Source of the DNA: Gaetbulibacter_A sp043876815
Lineage (GTDB): Bacteria; Bacteroidota; Bacteroidia; Flavobacteriales; Flavobacteriaceae
Length of the DNA: 64,000 bases
Reading direction: 5' to 3'
Assembly (NCBI RefSeq): GCF_043876815.1
Contig: NZ_JBAWKA010000002.1
Span: forward strand, 62,001-126,000
Shown: positions 19,858-27,986 of the stretch, piece by piece
Position numbering within the stretch: position 1 is the stretch's first letter
Layout of the letters: each line of letters opens with the position of its first letter
The notes under the pieces: generated by a model
Database searches by the model: none
What the model was told of the DNA's origin: nothing
The model's input: the letters and a program-made list of their open reading frames with translations, nothing else
Made by a program: the position numbers and the translations under genes

Positions 19858-21303
19858 ATGAAATCTATTTTGAAATTCATTTTAATACTTGCGGCTGTAA
19901 TTTTTGCTCAAAATTCTCAAGCTCAGCAGAAGCCTAATGTATTGTTTATCATAGTTGATGATTGGGGTTATCATGATCTGAGTCGGAATGGTTCAGTAAT
20001 GTACAACACACCAAATGTGGATGCTTTGGCGGAAAACGGATTTACTTTTGATAATGCATATTCCAGCTACCCGCGTTGCGTACCTTCACGTTACGGTATT
20101 ATGACGGGAACTTATCCTTTAAAAGAATTCCATGGTCATCCGGGTTCTATTCCGGAAGGTAAAAACTTCGCTAAACAATTTGCTAATGCTGGTTATTATT
20201 CATTTTACGTTGGAAAATGGCATTTAGGAGAAAAAGAAGATAGTCCTGTTGGTATGGGTTTTAACGCCTCGTTTGCAGCAGGGAAGGCCGGTGGTACACA
20301 CTCAAGGTTTTATCCGTTTAACGAGGAGAAAGAGAATCGTAATAAGGGTAATAAAGCACCTATTGAGGATGTTGAAGATTATGCCAAGCCGGGTGATTAT
20401 CTATCTGATGTTCTCACTAAAAGAACCATTGAATACATCAAGGATAATAAGAACAAACCATTCATGGGAGTATTGGCTTATTATGCAGTGCACACACCCA
20501 TCGAAGCCAAGGAAAAAGACATTAAACGCAATGAGGAACAAATGAAGCATGTCGATTTTGGCGATGGGCCAACTTATGTTAAAGAAGGCAATGGTGATAC
20601 CCGAGTAAAGCAAAATTATCCACCGTATGCAGGCCTTGTAGAAAATGTAGATGAAAATATTGGAAAATTAATCCAAACGCTGAAAGACGAAGGGCTGTAC
20701 GAAAACACCTTGATCGTACTCACTTCAGATCATGGCGGGCTCTCAACGAGAGGACCAAATAACCGATTGATTCCAACATCAAATGCGCCTCTTAGAGCAG
20801 GAAAAGGTTGGATTTATGAAGGTGGAATTAAAGTACCCTTAATATTCAAAGTGCCACACGGAGAACCGGGAGAGGATAAAGAGACCGTGATTCTTGGTAT
20901 GGATGTATTTCCAACAATCGTTGATCTGGTGCTGGACAAAATAATTGAAGGTATTGATGGTGTTAGCATGAAAACTGCGATTCTTAATAAAAGACCTGGA
21001 CCAGAACGTACGGTATTCTGGAATTCATATAAAGCGCGTCCAAATTCAACAGGAGACGATAAGACTTCAGCCATTCGGATAGGTGATTATAAATTATTAC
21101 AATTCGTGGAAACCGGTAAAGTAGAATTGTATAATGTGGGGAAGGATATTTCTGAGAAAAACGATCTTTCAAACGATATGCCTCAAAGGACAGCGAGTAT
21201 GCTAGCAAAATTAGAAAATTTTAAAAAGGATCGCCAGGTAAAAATGAAACCTAATCACAAAGGTGGTAGAAATAATATTGAATACGAAAAACCAAAGAAA
21301 TAA
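19858..21303 (+). CDS. Sulfatase (S1 family), periplasmic
   Basis: A 481-residue sulfatase with a Sec signal peptide (SQAQQ, no lipobox). Motifs: FIIVDDWGYHD (30-40), CVPSR with formylglycine Cys74, VGKWHLGE, TSDHGGLS. It is closely related to the sulfatase at 22390: both share YPRCVPSRY around the active site, a 'GAxGG' turn after GKWHLG, and the C-terminal TVFW..ARP..TGD.K.SAIR pattern. The two flank the GH10 gene, which suggests duplication and similar but not identical sulfate specificity. The stop codon overlaps the next ATG by 1 bp. Confidence 0.92.
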   Translation: MKSILKFILILAAVIFAQNSQAQQKPNVLFIIVDDWGYHDLSRNGSVMYNTPNVDALAENGFTFDNAYSSYPRCVPSRYGIMTGTYPLKEFHGHPGSIPEGKNFAKQFANAGYYSFYVGKWHLGEKEDSPVGMGFNASFAAGKAGGTHSRFYPFNEEKENRNKGNKAPIEDVEDYAKPGDYLSDVLTKRTIEYIKDNKNKPFMGVLAYYAVHTPIEAKEKDIKRNEEQMKHVDFGDGPTYVKEGNGDTRVKQNYPPYAGLVENVDENIGKLIQTLKDEGLYENTLIVLTSDHGGLSTRGPNNRLIPTSNAPLRAGKGWIYEGGIKVPLIFKVPHGEPGEDKETVILGMDVFPTIVDLVLDKIIEGIDGVSMKTAILNKRPGPERTVFWNSYKARPNSTGDDKTSAIRIGDYKLLQFVETGKVELYNVGKDISEKNDLSNDMPQRTASMLAKLENFKKDRQVKMKPNHKGGRNNIEYEKPKK

Positions 21304-22400
21304 TGAACCGAAAGATTTTATATATCCTGCTTATTTGCAACGTGTTATCAGGGTTTTCGCAGGAAGAAAAAACAACAAATAAAAATAAACCGATTCCCTC
21401 ATTACTCGTAGGAGCTACCTTGAATTATGAGGAGTTGGGAACCAAAAAGGAAAAATTATTTCTTAAAGATTTTAAATACCTCACACCCGCCAATGCTGCG
21501 AAACAAACACGAGTGCATCCTAAACCCGGAGAATGGGACTGGAGTGAACTTAATGAATTTATTGATTTTGCGAATGACCATAATTTAATAGTTAGATTGC
21601 ATTCCCCTGTTAGTCCGCAAGCTTCTAAATGGGCTAAAGCGGATCACAGAACCCCGGAGGAGTTATCCAAAATCATGGAAGAATACATGATGGCGATTAC
21701 TCAAAAATTCAATAATGAATCTTGTGTTAAATATATGGATGTGGTTAATGAAACCATTTTGGCTGACGGATCGTGGTTTGGACCTAAGGAAGGTACACAT
21801 CAGTGGGAGAATCCTTGGTTAAACATGGGTTATGATGAAAATGGTTTTCCCTTATACATCTTAAAAGCCTTTGAGATCGCCACAAAATATGCATCCAACA
21901 AAGCATTGGTTTATAATCAAAATGTGGGTATGGAAACTCCGATGTGGGGTAAGGTTAAAGAAACAGTACTTTATTTAAGGTCGAAAGGATATCGGGTAGA
22001 TGGTATTGGCTGGCAAGCACACTTGCTTTTAGGAGCCAAACGAAAGGACTTTGTTGACAATATGGACGTGAGCATTCAAAAATTGAGCGATTTAATTGAT
22101 TGGGCTCACAGTAATGATCTGGCCTTCCATATTACGGAATTGGATTACTTAGTTCGAAATGAAGATGCCGATCAATTAAAAAGCGAACGCGAAATTCAGA
22201 AAAAAATTTACGACAAAATCGTAAATGTGCTTATCGAAAAAAGTAAACAAGGTGAGGTCACACTCAATTTATGGGATTTAGGTGTGAGACCTAAAAAAGA
22301 GACTGGTAATTTTCAATCGATTTATAACGAAAAATATAAGCCTATTCCTGCCTATTACAGTATTCAAAAAGCTTTAAAAATCAGTAAAAATGATATTTAA
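21303..22400 (+). CDS. Divergent GH10 family endo-beta-glycanase
   Basis: A 365-residue secreted protein with a GH10 (beta/alpha)8 fold. Acid/base Glu150 (DVVNET) and nucleophile Glu279 (HITELDY) are in place, as is the GIGWQAHL phrase (234-241). Family members normally cut beta-1,4-xylan. The usual ENxxK (-2 subsite) reads ANAAK (63-67), and the HTLVW segment reads HSPVS (100-104), losing the tryptophan of the -1 site. The protein is therefore probably active on a modified or different chain rather than plain xylan. It overlaps the sulfatase before it by 1 bp and the one after it by 11 bp, which suggests translational coupling. Confidence 0.85.
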   Translation: MNRKILYILLICNVLSGFSQEEKTTNKNKPIPSLLVGATLNYEELGTKKEKLFLKDFKYLTPANAAKQTRVHPKPGEWDWSELNEFIDFANDHNLIVRLHSPVSPQASKWAKADHRTPEELSKIMEEYMMAITQKFNNESCVKYMDVVNETILADGSWFGPKEGTHQWENPWLNMGYDENGFPLYILKAFEIATKYASNKALVYNQNVGMETPMWGKVKETVLYLRSKGYRVDGIGWQAHLLLGAKRKDFVDNMDVSIQKLSDLIDWAHSNDLAFHITELDYLVRNEDADQLKSEREIQKKIYDKIVNVLIEKSKQGEVTLNLWDLGVRPKKETGNFQSIYNEKYKPIPAYYSIQKALKISKNDI

Positions 22401-23811
22401 ATCTTTAAAATATCTCAGTATTACCCTTTTCATCACGTCAATTTTTTTTTCTTGTAACCAGAAAAAACAGGAAAGAGAAACATTAAATAAACCAAATATT
22501 CTGATTATTCATGTGGATGATCTGGGTTATAATGACCTCGGTTTAACGGGATCTAAAATATATCAAACTCCCAATATCGATAGTCTAGCGATGCAGTCGG
22601 TACGTTTTGAAAATGCTTATGCTAATTATCCCCGTTGTGTACCCTCCCGTTATGCTATGATGACAGGGGGGTATCCCATTCAAAATAGAACAGTACCTGA
22701 TGATGGTTTTGAAATCGGAGATATTTCTAATGATAAAAATTATATTAAACATATAGAAGCAGCTGGCTATCAAACGGCTTATTTTGGAAAATGGCATTTG
22801 GGAACAGGAGCAAGTAGTCCTACAGGTTTTGGCTATGATACCTCAGTTGGAGCGGGTGCTGCCGGCTCTCCAATCAGTTATTTCTATCCCTTCAATACGC
22901 CAAAACATAATTGGAAAACCAACAAGAAACCAATCGTTGATATGGATACTATTGGTAAAAAAGGCGATTATCTTACCGATGTTTTAACGGATCAGGTTAT
23001 TAAATACATCGAAAACCGAGATAAAAAGAAACCTTTTATGGCAATGTTAGCCTTTTATGCGGTGCATCAACCTCTTGAAGCAAAGGCAAAAGATGTCGCT
23101 AGAAACAAAAAAGAAATCTCCGAATTTGATTTTGGTGATCAACCTGAATACATAAAAGAAGGCACGGGACGTACAAAAATGCGTCAGGATAATCCGGTTT
23201 ATGCAGGAATGGTTGAAAACATGGACGAGAATGTTGGTAAACTTTTAAAGGTATTAGACGATTTGCAAATTGGAGATAATACTATTGTGATTTTTTCCTC
23301 AGATCATGGAGGTTTGTCGAATGATGGCTATAAAAAGCGCCATTTAGCAACATCTAATTTTCCGCTACGTGCCGGTAAAGGCTGGTTGTATGATGGCGGT
23401 CTTAAAGTGCCTTTATTTGTGAAGTGGAAAGATCATTTTCAACCGCGAGATGAAGCAGCGTCTATAGTGATGCTTATGGATGTGTTTCCTACTATTTTAG
23501 ATATTACATCTGGAGAAAAATTGGGTACAGGTGGTCAAAGTTTTTTACCCATCCTGAGAAACAAAGAATACTGGTCCAATAGAACCGTTTTTTGGCACTC
23601 TCCAAATGCGAGACCAAAAAACACAGGCGATACTAAATCATCAGCCATTCGTGTAGGCGATTATAAGTTGATCAATTGGTATGAAGAAGGTAGGACGGAA
23701 TTATACAATATCAAGGAAGATCCTTTCGAATCTCAAAATCTTGTTCAGGAAATGCCTGATAAAACAGAAGCATTACTCACGGAATTAAATCAATGGAAAT
23801 CGAATTTTTAA
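22390..23811 (+). CDS. Sulfatase (S1 family), lipoprotein
   Basis: A 473-residue sulfatase with lipobox Cys22. Motifs: HVDDLGYND (41-49), CVPSR with formylglycine Cys83, FGKWHLGT, SSDHGGLS. It is a close relative of the sulfatase at 19858 but carries a lipid anchor instead of a cleavable signal. Its start overlaps the GH10 gene by 11 bp. Position of the removed sulfate is unknown; the pairing with GH10 suggests that both act on the same oligosaccharide. Confidence 0.92.
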   Translation: MIFKSLKYLSITLFITSIFFSCNQKKQERETLNKPNILIIHVDDLGYNDLGLTGSKIYQTPNIDSLAMQSVRFENAYANYPRCVPSRYAMMTGGYPIQNRTVPDDGFEIGDISNDKNYIKHIEAAGYQTAYFGKWHLGTGASSPTGFGYDTSVGAGAAGSPISYFYPFNTPKHNWKTNKKPIVDMDTIGKKGDYLTDVLTDQVIKYIENRDKKKPFMAMLAFYAVHQPLEAKAKDVARNKKEISEFDFGDQPEYIKEGTGRTKMRQDNPVYAGMVENMDENVGKLLKVLDDLQIGDNTIVIFSSDHGGLSNDGYKKRHLATSNFPLRAGKGWLYDGGLKVPLFVKWKDHFQPRDEAASIVMLMDVFPTILDITSGEKLGTGGQSFLPILRNKEYWSNRTVFWHSPNARPKNTGDTKSSAIRVGDYKLINWYEEGRTELYNIKEDPFESQNLVQEMPDKTEALLTELNQWKSNF

Positions 23812-23821
23812 TCTCAAGATT

Positions 23822-24676
23822 ATGAAACCTGTAGTATTTACTATAATTTCTTTTTTGTGTTGCTTAATTCATGCGCAGTCCTATATTCCTAAGATAGACC
23901 CTGAAGTTATCAGCTATAAAAAAATCGACACTATTACCCTGAAACTTCATATGTACAGGCCTAAGGATTACGATCCGGATAAAACATATAACAGCATTGT
24001 GTTTTTTCATGGTGGTGGTTGGAATAGTGGCAGTTACAAGGCATTTCAAAGACAGTGCGGGTATTTAGCTTCAAGAGGTTTGATTACTTTTTCTGCTGAT
24101 TACCGGATTTTTAATTTACATGGTACATCCCCTTTTGAGGCAGTAGCCGATGCAAAATCTGCGATACGTTTTGTTAGAGCACATGCAGATTCTTTACATA
24201 TAGATCCCAATAAAATAGCAGCCGGAGGTGGTTCAGCAGGGGGGCATTTGGCTGCCGCTTGCGGGAATATTAATGGTCTCGAAGGACCGAATGAAGATTT
24301 AAGTATCAGCTCTAAACCGAACGCTTTGGTGCTTTTCAATCCGGTATATGATAATAGTAAAGATGGCTATGGTTATCGTAAAATGAAGGGGCGTTACCTT
24401 GAAATTTCTCCTTTGCACAATATTACCACAGGAGCTCCACCCACCATTATTTTTTTTGGCACAAAAGACAAAACAACTCCTGTAGCTTCCTCTAAAGCCT
24501 TCGAGCAAAAAATGAAAACTGTTGGCAGTCGTTGCGATTTGTATCTATACGATGGGGCAGAGCATGCTTTTTTTAACAGGAACCCTTATTTTGAGGATAC
24601 CTTGAAGAAAACAGATGCTTTCTTAAGATCCGAGGATTATATTGATGGAAAATCCACCATAAACAAAACCAAATAA
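23822..24676 (+). CDS. Secreted alpha/beta-hydrolase esterase (acetyl-esterase-like)
   Basis: A 284-residue alpha/beta hydrolase with a Sec signal (IHAQS). The oxyanion-hole motif HGGGW (63-67), the nucleophile elbow GGSAG with Ser138, Asp216 (GTKDKT) and His248 (GAEHAFF) make a complete catalytic set of the hormone-sensitive-lipase/acetyl-xylan-esterase type. In a PUL such enzymes usually remove O-acetyl groups from oligosaccharides. It lies 10 bp after one sulfatase and 12 bp before the next, so it is a member of the operon. Acetyl as the leaving group is inferred. Confidence 0.82.
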   Translation: MKPVVFTIISFLCCLIHAQSYIPKIDPEVISYKKIDTITLKLHMYRPKDYDPDKTYNSIVFFHGGGWNSGSYKAFQRQCGYLASRGLITFSADYRIFNLHGTSPFEAVADAKSAIRFVRAHADSLHIDPNKIAAGGGSAGGHLAAACGNINGLEGPNEDLSISSKPNALVLFNPVYDNSKDGYGYRKMKGRYLEISPLHNITTGAPPTIIFFGTKDKTTPVASSKAFEQKMKTVGSRCDLYLYDGAEHAFFNRNPYFEDTLKKTDAFLRSEDYIDGKSTINKTK

Positions 24677-24688
24677 AATTTTAAACAG

Positions 24689-26380
24689 ATGAATTCTTTA
24701 AAATATTTATTAATATTTGCGACTACACTCGTTTCTGTGGTTTCCTGTAAGCCAAAGGATGATAAAATGGTTCAATCGGAGGTGCAAAACAAACCTAATA
24801 TCCTCTGGATCGTGTGTGAGGATATAAGTCCGACCTTATCGTTTTATGGGGATTCTACAGCGCATACTCCTAATCTGGATAAACTGGCTAATGAAAGTTT
24901 AGTGTATGACAATGCTTTTGCTACCGTCGGTGTTTGTGCACCTTGTCGGTCCTCGATCATTACAAGTATGTATCCAACAACCATAGGTACCATGCACATG
25001 AGGACGGGCCAGGATGTACAATCCTGGGGAAATCGCAGTTATAAAACCAGAGAAGAACTGGGGCGAAATGATATCACCGGAAAACCTATTCGTCAATATT
25101 CAGCAGTTATTCCTCCTGAGGTGAAATGTTTTACGGAATATTTACGGGCAGACGGGTACTATTGCACCAATAACCAAAAAACCGACTATCAATTTGCAGC
25201 TCCGGTGACTGCCTGGGATGAAAATAATAGAAAAGCACACTGGCGAAACCGACCAGAAGGAAAACCATTCTTTTCGGTTTTTAATATCGATGATACCCAT
25301 GAAAGTAAACTTTGGAAGCATGAAGATTTACCACTTACAATAAATCCTGATAGCGTTTATGTGCCACCTTATTTTCCTGATAATGCGGCTTCAAAGCATA
25401 TGGTAGCTCGAAATTATAGCAATATAGAACTTATGGACGCTAAGGTGGGAGCCATTTTAAAAGAATTAGAAGAGGATGGTTTGTATGATAATACGATCGT
25501 TTTCTTTTATAGTGATCACGGAGGACCATTACCACGTGAAAAACGTGAGATTTATGATTCAGGATTAAAAACACCATTTTTAATAAAGGATATTAACAAT
25601 AAAACCACAGGGCGAACCGATCGTTTGATTTCTTATGTTGATTTGGGTGCCACTGTACTAAGTCTGGCAGGAGTGAAACCACCGGAATATATGGAAGGAA
25701 AGGCATTTCGAGGAAAATACGATTCGCAAAGGCGTGATTATGTATTTGGTAGTTCAGATCGTTTCGATGAGTATTCAGACCGTATTCGATCGGTTAGAAA
25801 CAAACAATTTTTATATCTACGAAATTACTTTCCGGAATTACCGAAATACAAGGATGTAAGCTACAGAAAACAAATCCCAATGATGTCTAATTTTCTTAAA
25901 CTGGAAAAAGAAGGTAAACTTAACGAGGTTCAACACGGTTGGTTTGAAACCAAAACGAAAGAAGAACTGTATGATTGTAATAAAGATCCCTTCAACATAA
26001 ACAATCTTGCGGATGATCCTATTTATGCTGATATTTTAAATGACATGCGCACTGCTTTTGGAGATCATTATGAGGATCGTGCCGATATGGGGCAAATGCC
26101 GGAAGCCAAATTGATCGATATCATGTGGCCAAATTTTAAACAACCCAAAACAGAGCATCCAACAATCTTGGATAATAATGGTAAGGTAGCGATACAATGT
26201 GCTACGGAAGGGGCTTCCATTGCTTATATCATATCAGACAGTCCTGATAAAAAGTTGGATCTTAATAGTCACTGGCAACTCTACACAAAACCTTTTTCAG
26301 TTGTAAAAGGAAAATACGTTTACAGCATGGCGCAACGCATTGGTTTCAAAGAAAGCCCTATTGTTGCCAAGAAAATATAA
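24689..26380 (+). CDS. Sulfatase (S1 family) with CAPCR active-site motif
   Basis: A 563-residue lipoprotein (Cys20) with sulfatase architecture: WIVCEDISP (40-48), where the first metal Asp is Glu-Asp, formylglycine motif CAPCR with Cys83, YPTTIGTMHMRT, and YSDHGGPLPR. The layout is that of the heparan-N-sulfatase-like group. The usual CxPSR serine is replaced by a second cysteine (Cys86); the motif still obeys CxPxR, which is enough for known formylglycine-generating enzymes. The protein has no clear GKWHLG. It is the last sulfatase of the first operon and is followed by a structured 130-bp intergenic region. Confidence 0.88.
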   Translation: MNSLKYLLIFATTLVSVVSCKPKDDKMVQSEVQNKPNILWIVCEDISPTLSFYGDSTAHTPNLDKLANESLVYDNAFATVGVCAPCRSSIITSMYPTTIGTMHMRTGQDVQSWGNRSYKTREELGRNDITGKPIRQYSAVIPPEVKCFTEYLRADGYYCTNNQKTDYQFAAPVTAWDENNRKAHWRNRPEGKPFFSVFNIDDTHESKLWKHEDLPLTINPDSVYVPPYFPDNAASKHMVARNYSNIELMDAKVGAILKELEEDGLYDNTIVFFYSDHGGPLPREKREIYDSGLKTPFLIKDINNKTTGRTDRLISYVDLGATVLSLAGVKPPEYMEGKAFRGKYDSQRRDYVFGSSDRFDEYSDRIRSVRNKQFLYLRNYFPELPKYKDVSYRKQIPMMSNFLKLEKEGKLNEVQHGWFETKTKEELYDCNKDPFNINNLADDPIYADILNDMRTAFGDHYEDRADMGQMPEAKLIDIMWPNFKQPKTEHPTILDNNGKVAIQCATEGASIAYIISDSPDKKLDLNSHWQLYTKPFSVVKGKYVYSMAQRIGFKESPIVAKKI

Positions 26381-26390
26381 GTTTATACGC

Positions 26391-26439
26391 TTAGGTTTTA
26401 AATGGGTAAGAATGCATTCGAACCTAAAGTAGACCCATT
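26391..26439 (+). promoter_or_regulatory. Interleaved inverted repeats with pseudoknot topology
   Basis: Two perfect 7-bp complementary pairs alternate: TTAGGTT (26391-26397) with AACCTAA (26421-26427), and AATGGGT (26401-26407) with ACCCATT (26433-26439). The A-B-A'-B' order would give either an H-type pseudoknot or two mutually exclusive hairpins in the RNA. A 10-bp palindrome GAATGCATTC (26410-26419) lies in the centre. The region sits between the sulfatase stop and the GH5-like gene inside the long operon, so it could set relative expression, RNA processing or stability. Function is inferred. Confidence 0.4.
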
Positions 26440-26510
26440 CTGACAATTTGAATACCTCCCATAGGTGTGTTTTTTTGAGTTTTACCAAAACCAATTTAAC
26501 TAAACATACC
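26439..26510 (+). promoter_or_regulatory. 72-bp leader, copy 1 of 2, with ACCT-N5-AGGT inverted repeat
   Basis: The stretch starts TCTGACAATTT (26439-26449) and runs exactly to the ATG of the GH5-like gene. The same elements, in the same order and at the same 72-bp distance, precede the gene at 27987: TCTGACAATTT, then ACCT-N5/6-AGGTG, then TTTAC-AAAAC, then TAAACTA/TAAACAT, then CATGAAACT. The conserved inverted repeat could be an operator or a small RNA hairpin. Confidence 0.5.
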
Positions 26511-27833
26511 ATGAAACTTAAACCGTTTATTACCGTATTTTTCATTTCAATTCTTTTTCTTTCTTGTGAAAAAGGTACTTCAGATTTAAATGATTCGGTT
26601 ACTAATCCTACTCAAAACGACACCTTAAAAGGTCCGGGCGAAAGTAAAGGAACTTCACTTCTTCCCGCCAATTATGTGGCTCAATTAGGTAAGGGATTCG
26701 ATGTTACCTGGGCAGAATTCACAAAATACATGAACTTGTTCAATGAACAAGCCGTGATAGACTTCGAAAAGGCCGGATTTAAAAATGTTAGGATCCGTGT
26801 GCAGGATGAAGATCTTGGACCTGAGTTTATTTCTATGTTAAAAAGTCAGGTCGATTATTGTTTGGCTCACAACATTTACCCCATAATAGCGTACCAAGGG
26901 CATTATATTGAAGATACCGCTACCGGTGATGCTGAAGCTAAAGATCATTTAACCAATTGGTGGAGAAAACTGGCTTTAGAATTTAAAGATTATTCTGAAA
27001 ACTTAACTTTTAATATCATGGTTGAAATTTCAGGAACTTACAAAAAGAATTACACTGCAATGAATGACTTTTACGCATCAGTACTTTCTGCTATTAGAGA
27101 AAGCAATCCGAAGCGTATCGTTATATTTCCTCCTGTGAATTTATCAAATCCTGATTATTTACAATTCCTAGATTTACCAAAGGACAAATACACCATGGTA
27201 GAATGGCATTTTTATGCGGCCGGACCAAGCACAGATCCTACAAATAAAAAATATTGGAATGATGGTTCTACAGCTCTGGAGCGTGCTAATATTACAGACC
27301 CCATTAATACTGCAGTAAACTGGATGCAGCAAACAGGTTACGTAACGTGGGTTGGTGCCTGGATGGCCGGAAATTATAATAAAGGAAACGAATTTGATAT
27401 TCCTGCTCAAGTAGCTTTCGCGTCTTTTATGTCGAGATCTCTTGATGCATTCAATCTTCCATGGTCTATTAATGCGGGAAACAAATATTACGATTATGAA
27501 AATAATGTTTGGTTTACAGAAACTTCCGATGCCGCTGGAATACCGGTGCGTGATGTCATTTTAGACCCAGATACGATTGCACTTTACGACGCTGATGCGT
27601 ACGCCGGAAATTCTTTTAGATTATCGGAGGGAAATTACACTCTTGCGGATTTAAAGAGTCTGGGAATAAATCAAGACAATATCAAATCGATTATGGTGCC
27701 TTTTGATTTTATTGTTGAATTGTATACCGGAGATAATTTTTCAGGATCAAAAACAACCTATATGACTACTTCAAAAGGCTTAACAGGAACCATAGCTTCG
27801 ATAAAAATTATTAATCAGCATTCTTACAATTAG
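26511..27833 (+). CDS. GH5-like lipoprotein lacking the catalytic nucleophile, with beta-gamma-crystallin-like tail
   Basis: A 440-residue lipoprotein (lipobox Cys19). Residues about 55-345 follow the GH5 TIM-barrel pattern (GKGFDVTW, VRIRV, MVEWHFYA), but the NEP acid/base motif reads MVEIS (Glu172 kept, Asn and Pro lost) and the expected GEFG nucleophile segment reads VGAWMAG (281-287), with Ala283 at the glutamate position. The C-terminal roughly 85 residues repeat 'aLYdad.YaGnSfrL' and 'eLYtgdnFsGskttY', the pattern of a beta-gamma-crystallin domain. It is probably a surface glycan-binding protein rather than an enzyme. I chose the ATG at 26511 because the signal peptide starts there; an in-frame ATG lies 63 bp upstream. 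Confidence 0.75.
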   Translation: MKLKPFITVFFISILFLSCEKGTSDLNDSVTNPTQNDTLKGPGESKGTSLLPANYVAQLGKGFDVTWAEFTKYMNLFNEQAVIDFEKAGFKNVRIRVQDEDLGPEFISMLKSQVDYCLAHNIYPIIAYQGHYIEDTATGDAEAKDHLTNWWRKLALEFKDYSENLTFNIMVEISGTYKKNYTAMNDFYASVLSAIRESNPKRIVIFPPVNLSNPDYLQFLDLPKDKYTMVEWHFYAAGPSTDPTNKKYWNDGSTALERANITDPINTAVNWMQQTGYVTWVGAWMAGNYNKGNEFDIPAQVAFASFMSRSLDAFNLPWSINAGNKYYDYENNVWFTETSDAAGIPVRDVILDPDTIALYDADAYAGNSFRLSEGNYTLADLKSLGINQDNIKSIMVPFDFIVELYTGDNFSGSKTTYMTTSKGLTGTIASIKIINQHSYN

Positions 27834-27914
27834 AATTTCATAAAAAACCATTATTGACAAAAAATAGCCTGTAAAAATGCTTTTTCGTTAATAATTTACT
27901 TAAAATAAACTCTA

Positions 27915-27986
27915 TCTGACAATTTTCGAACCTCTAAACAGGTGATTTTCATGAACTTTACAAAAACTAAGTAAACTATATATTTC
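27915..27986 (+). promoter_or_regulatory. 72-bp leader, copy 2 of 2
   Basis: TCTGACAATTT at 27915-27925 starts a leader of the same length and order of elements as the one at 26439-26510, ending at the ATG of the Calx-beta gene. The inverted repeat here is ACCT-N6-AGGT (27930-27943). The two genes share little beyond lipoprotein signals that both begin MKLK, so the match is mainly in non-coding DNA plus the first few codons. It could be a shared regulatory site or a trace of duplication. Confidence 0.5.

Noticed and set aside
26448..26510. N-terminal extension of the GH5-like gene from an upstream ATG
   Set aside because: The signal peptide begins at 26511, and the upstream DNA matches the non-coding leader of the gene at 27987.
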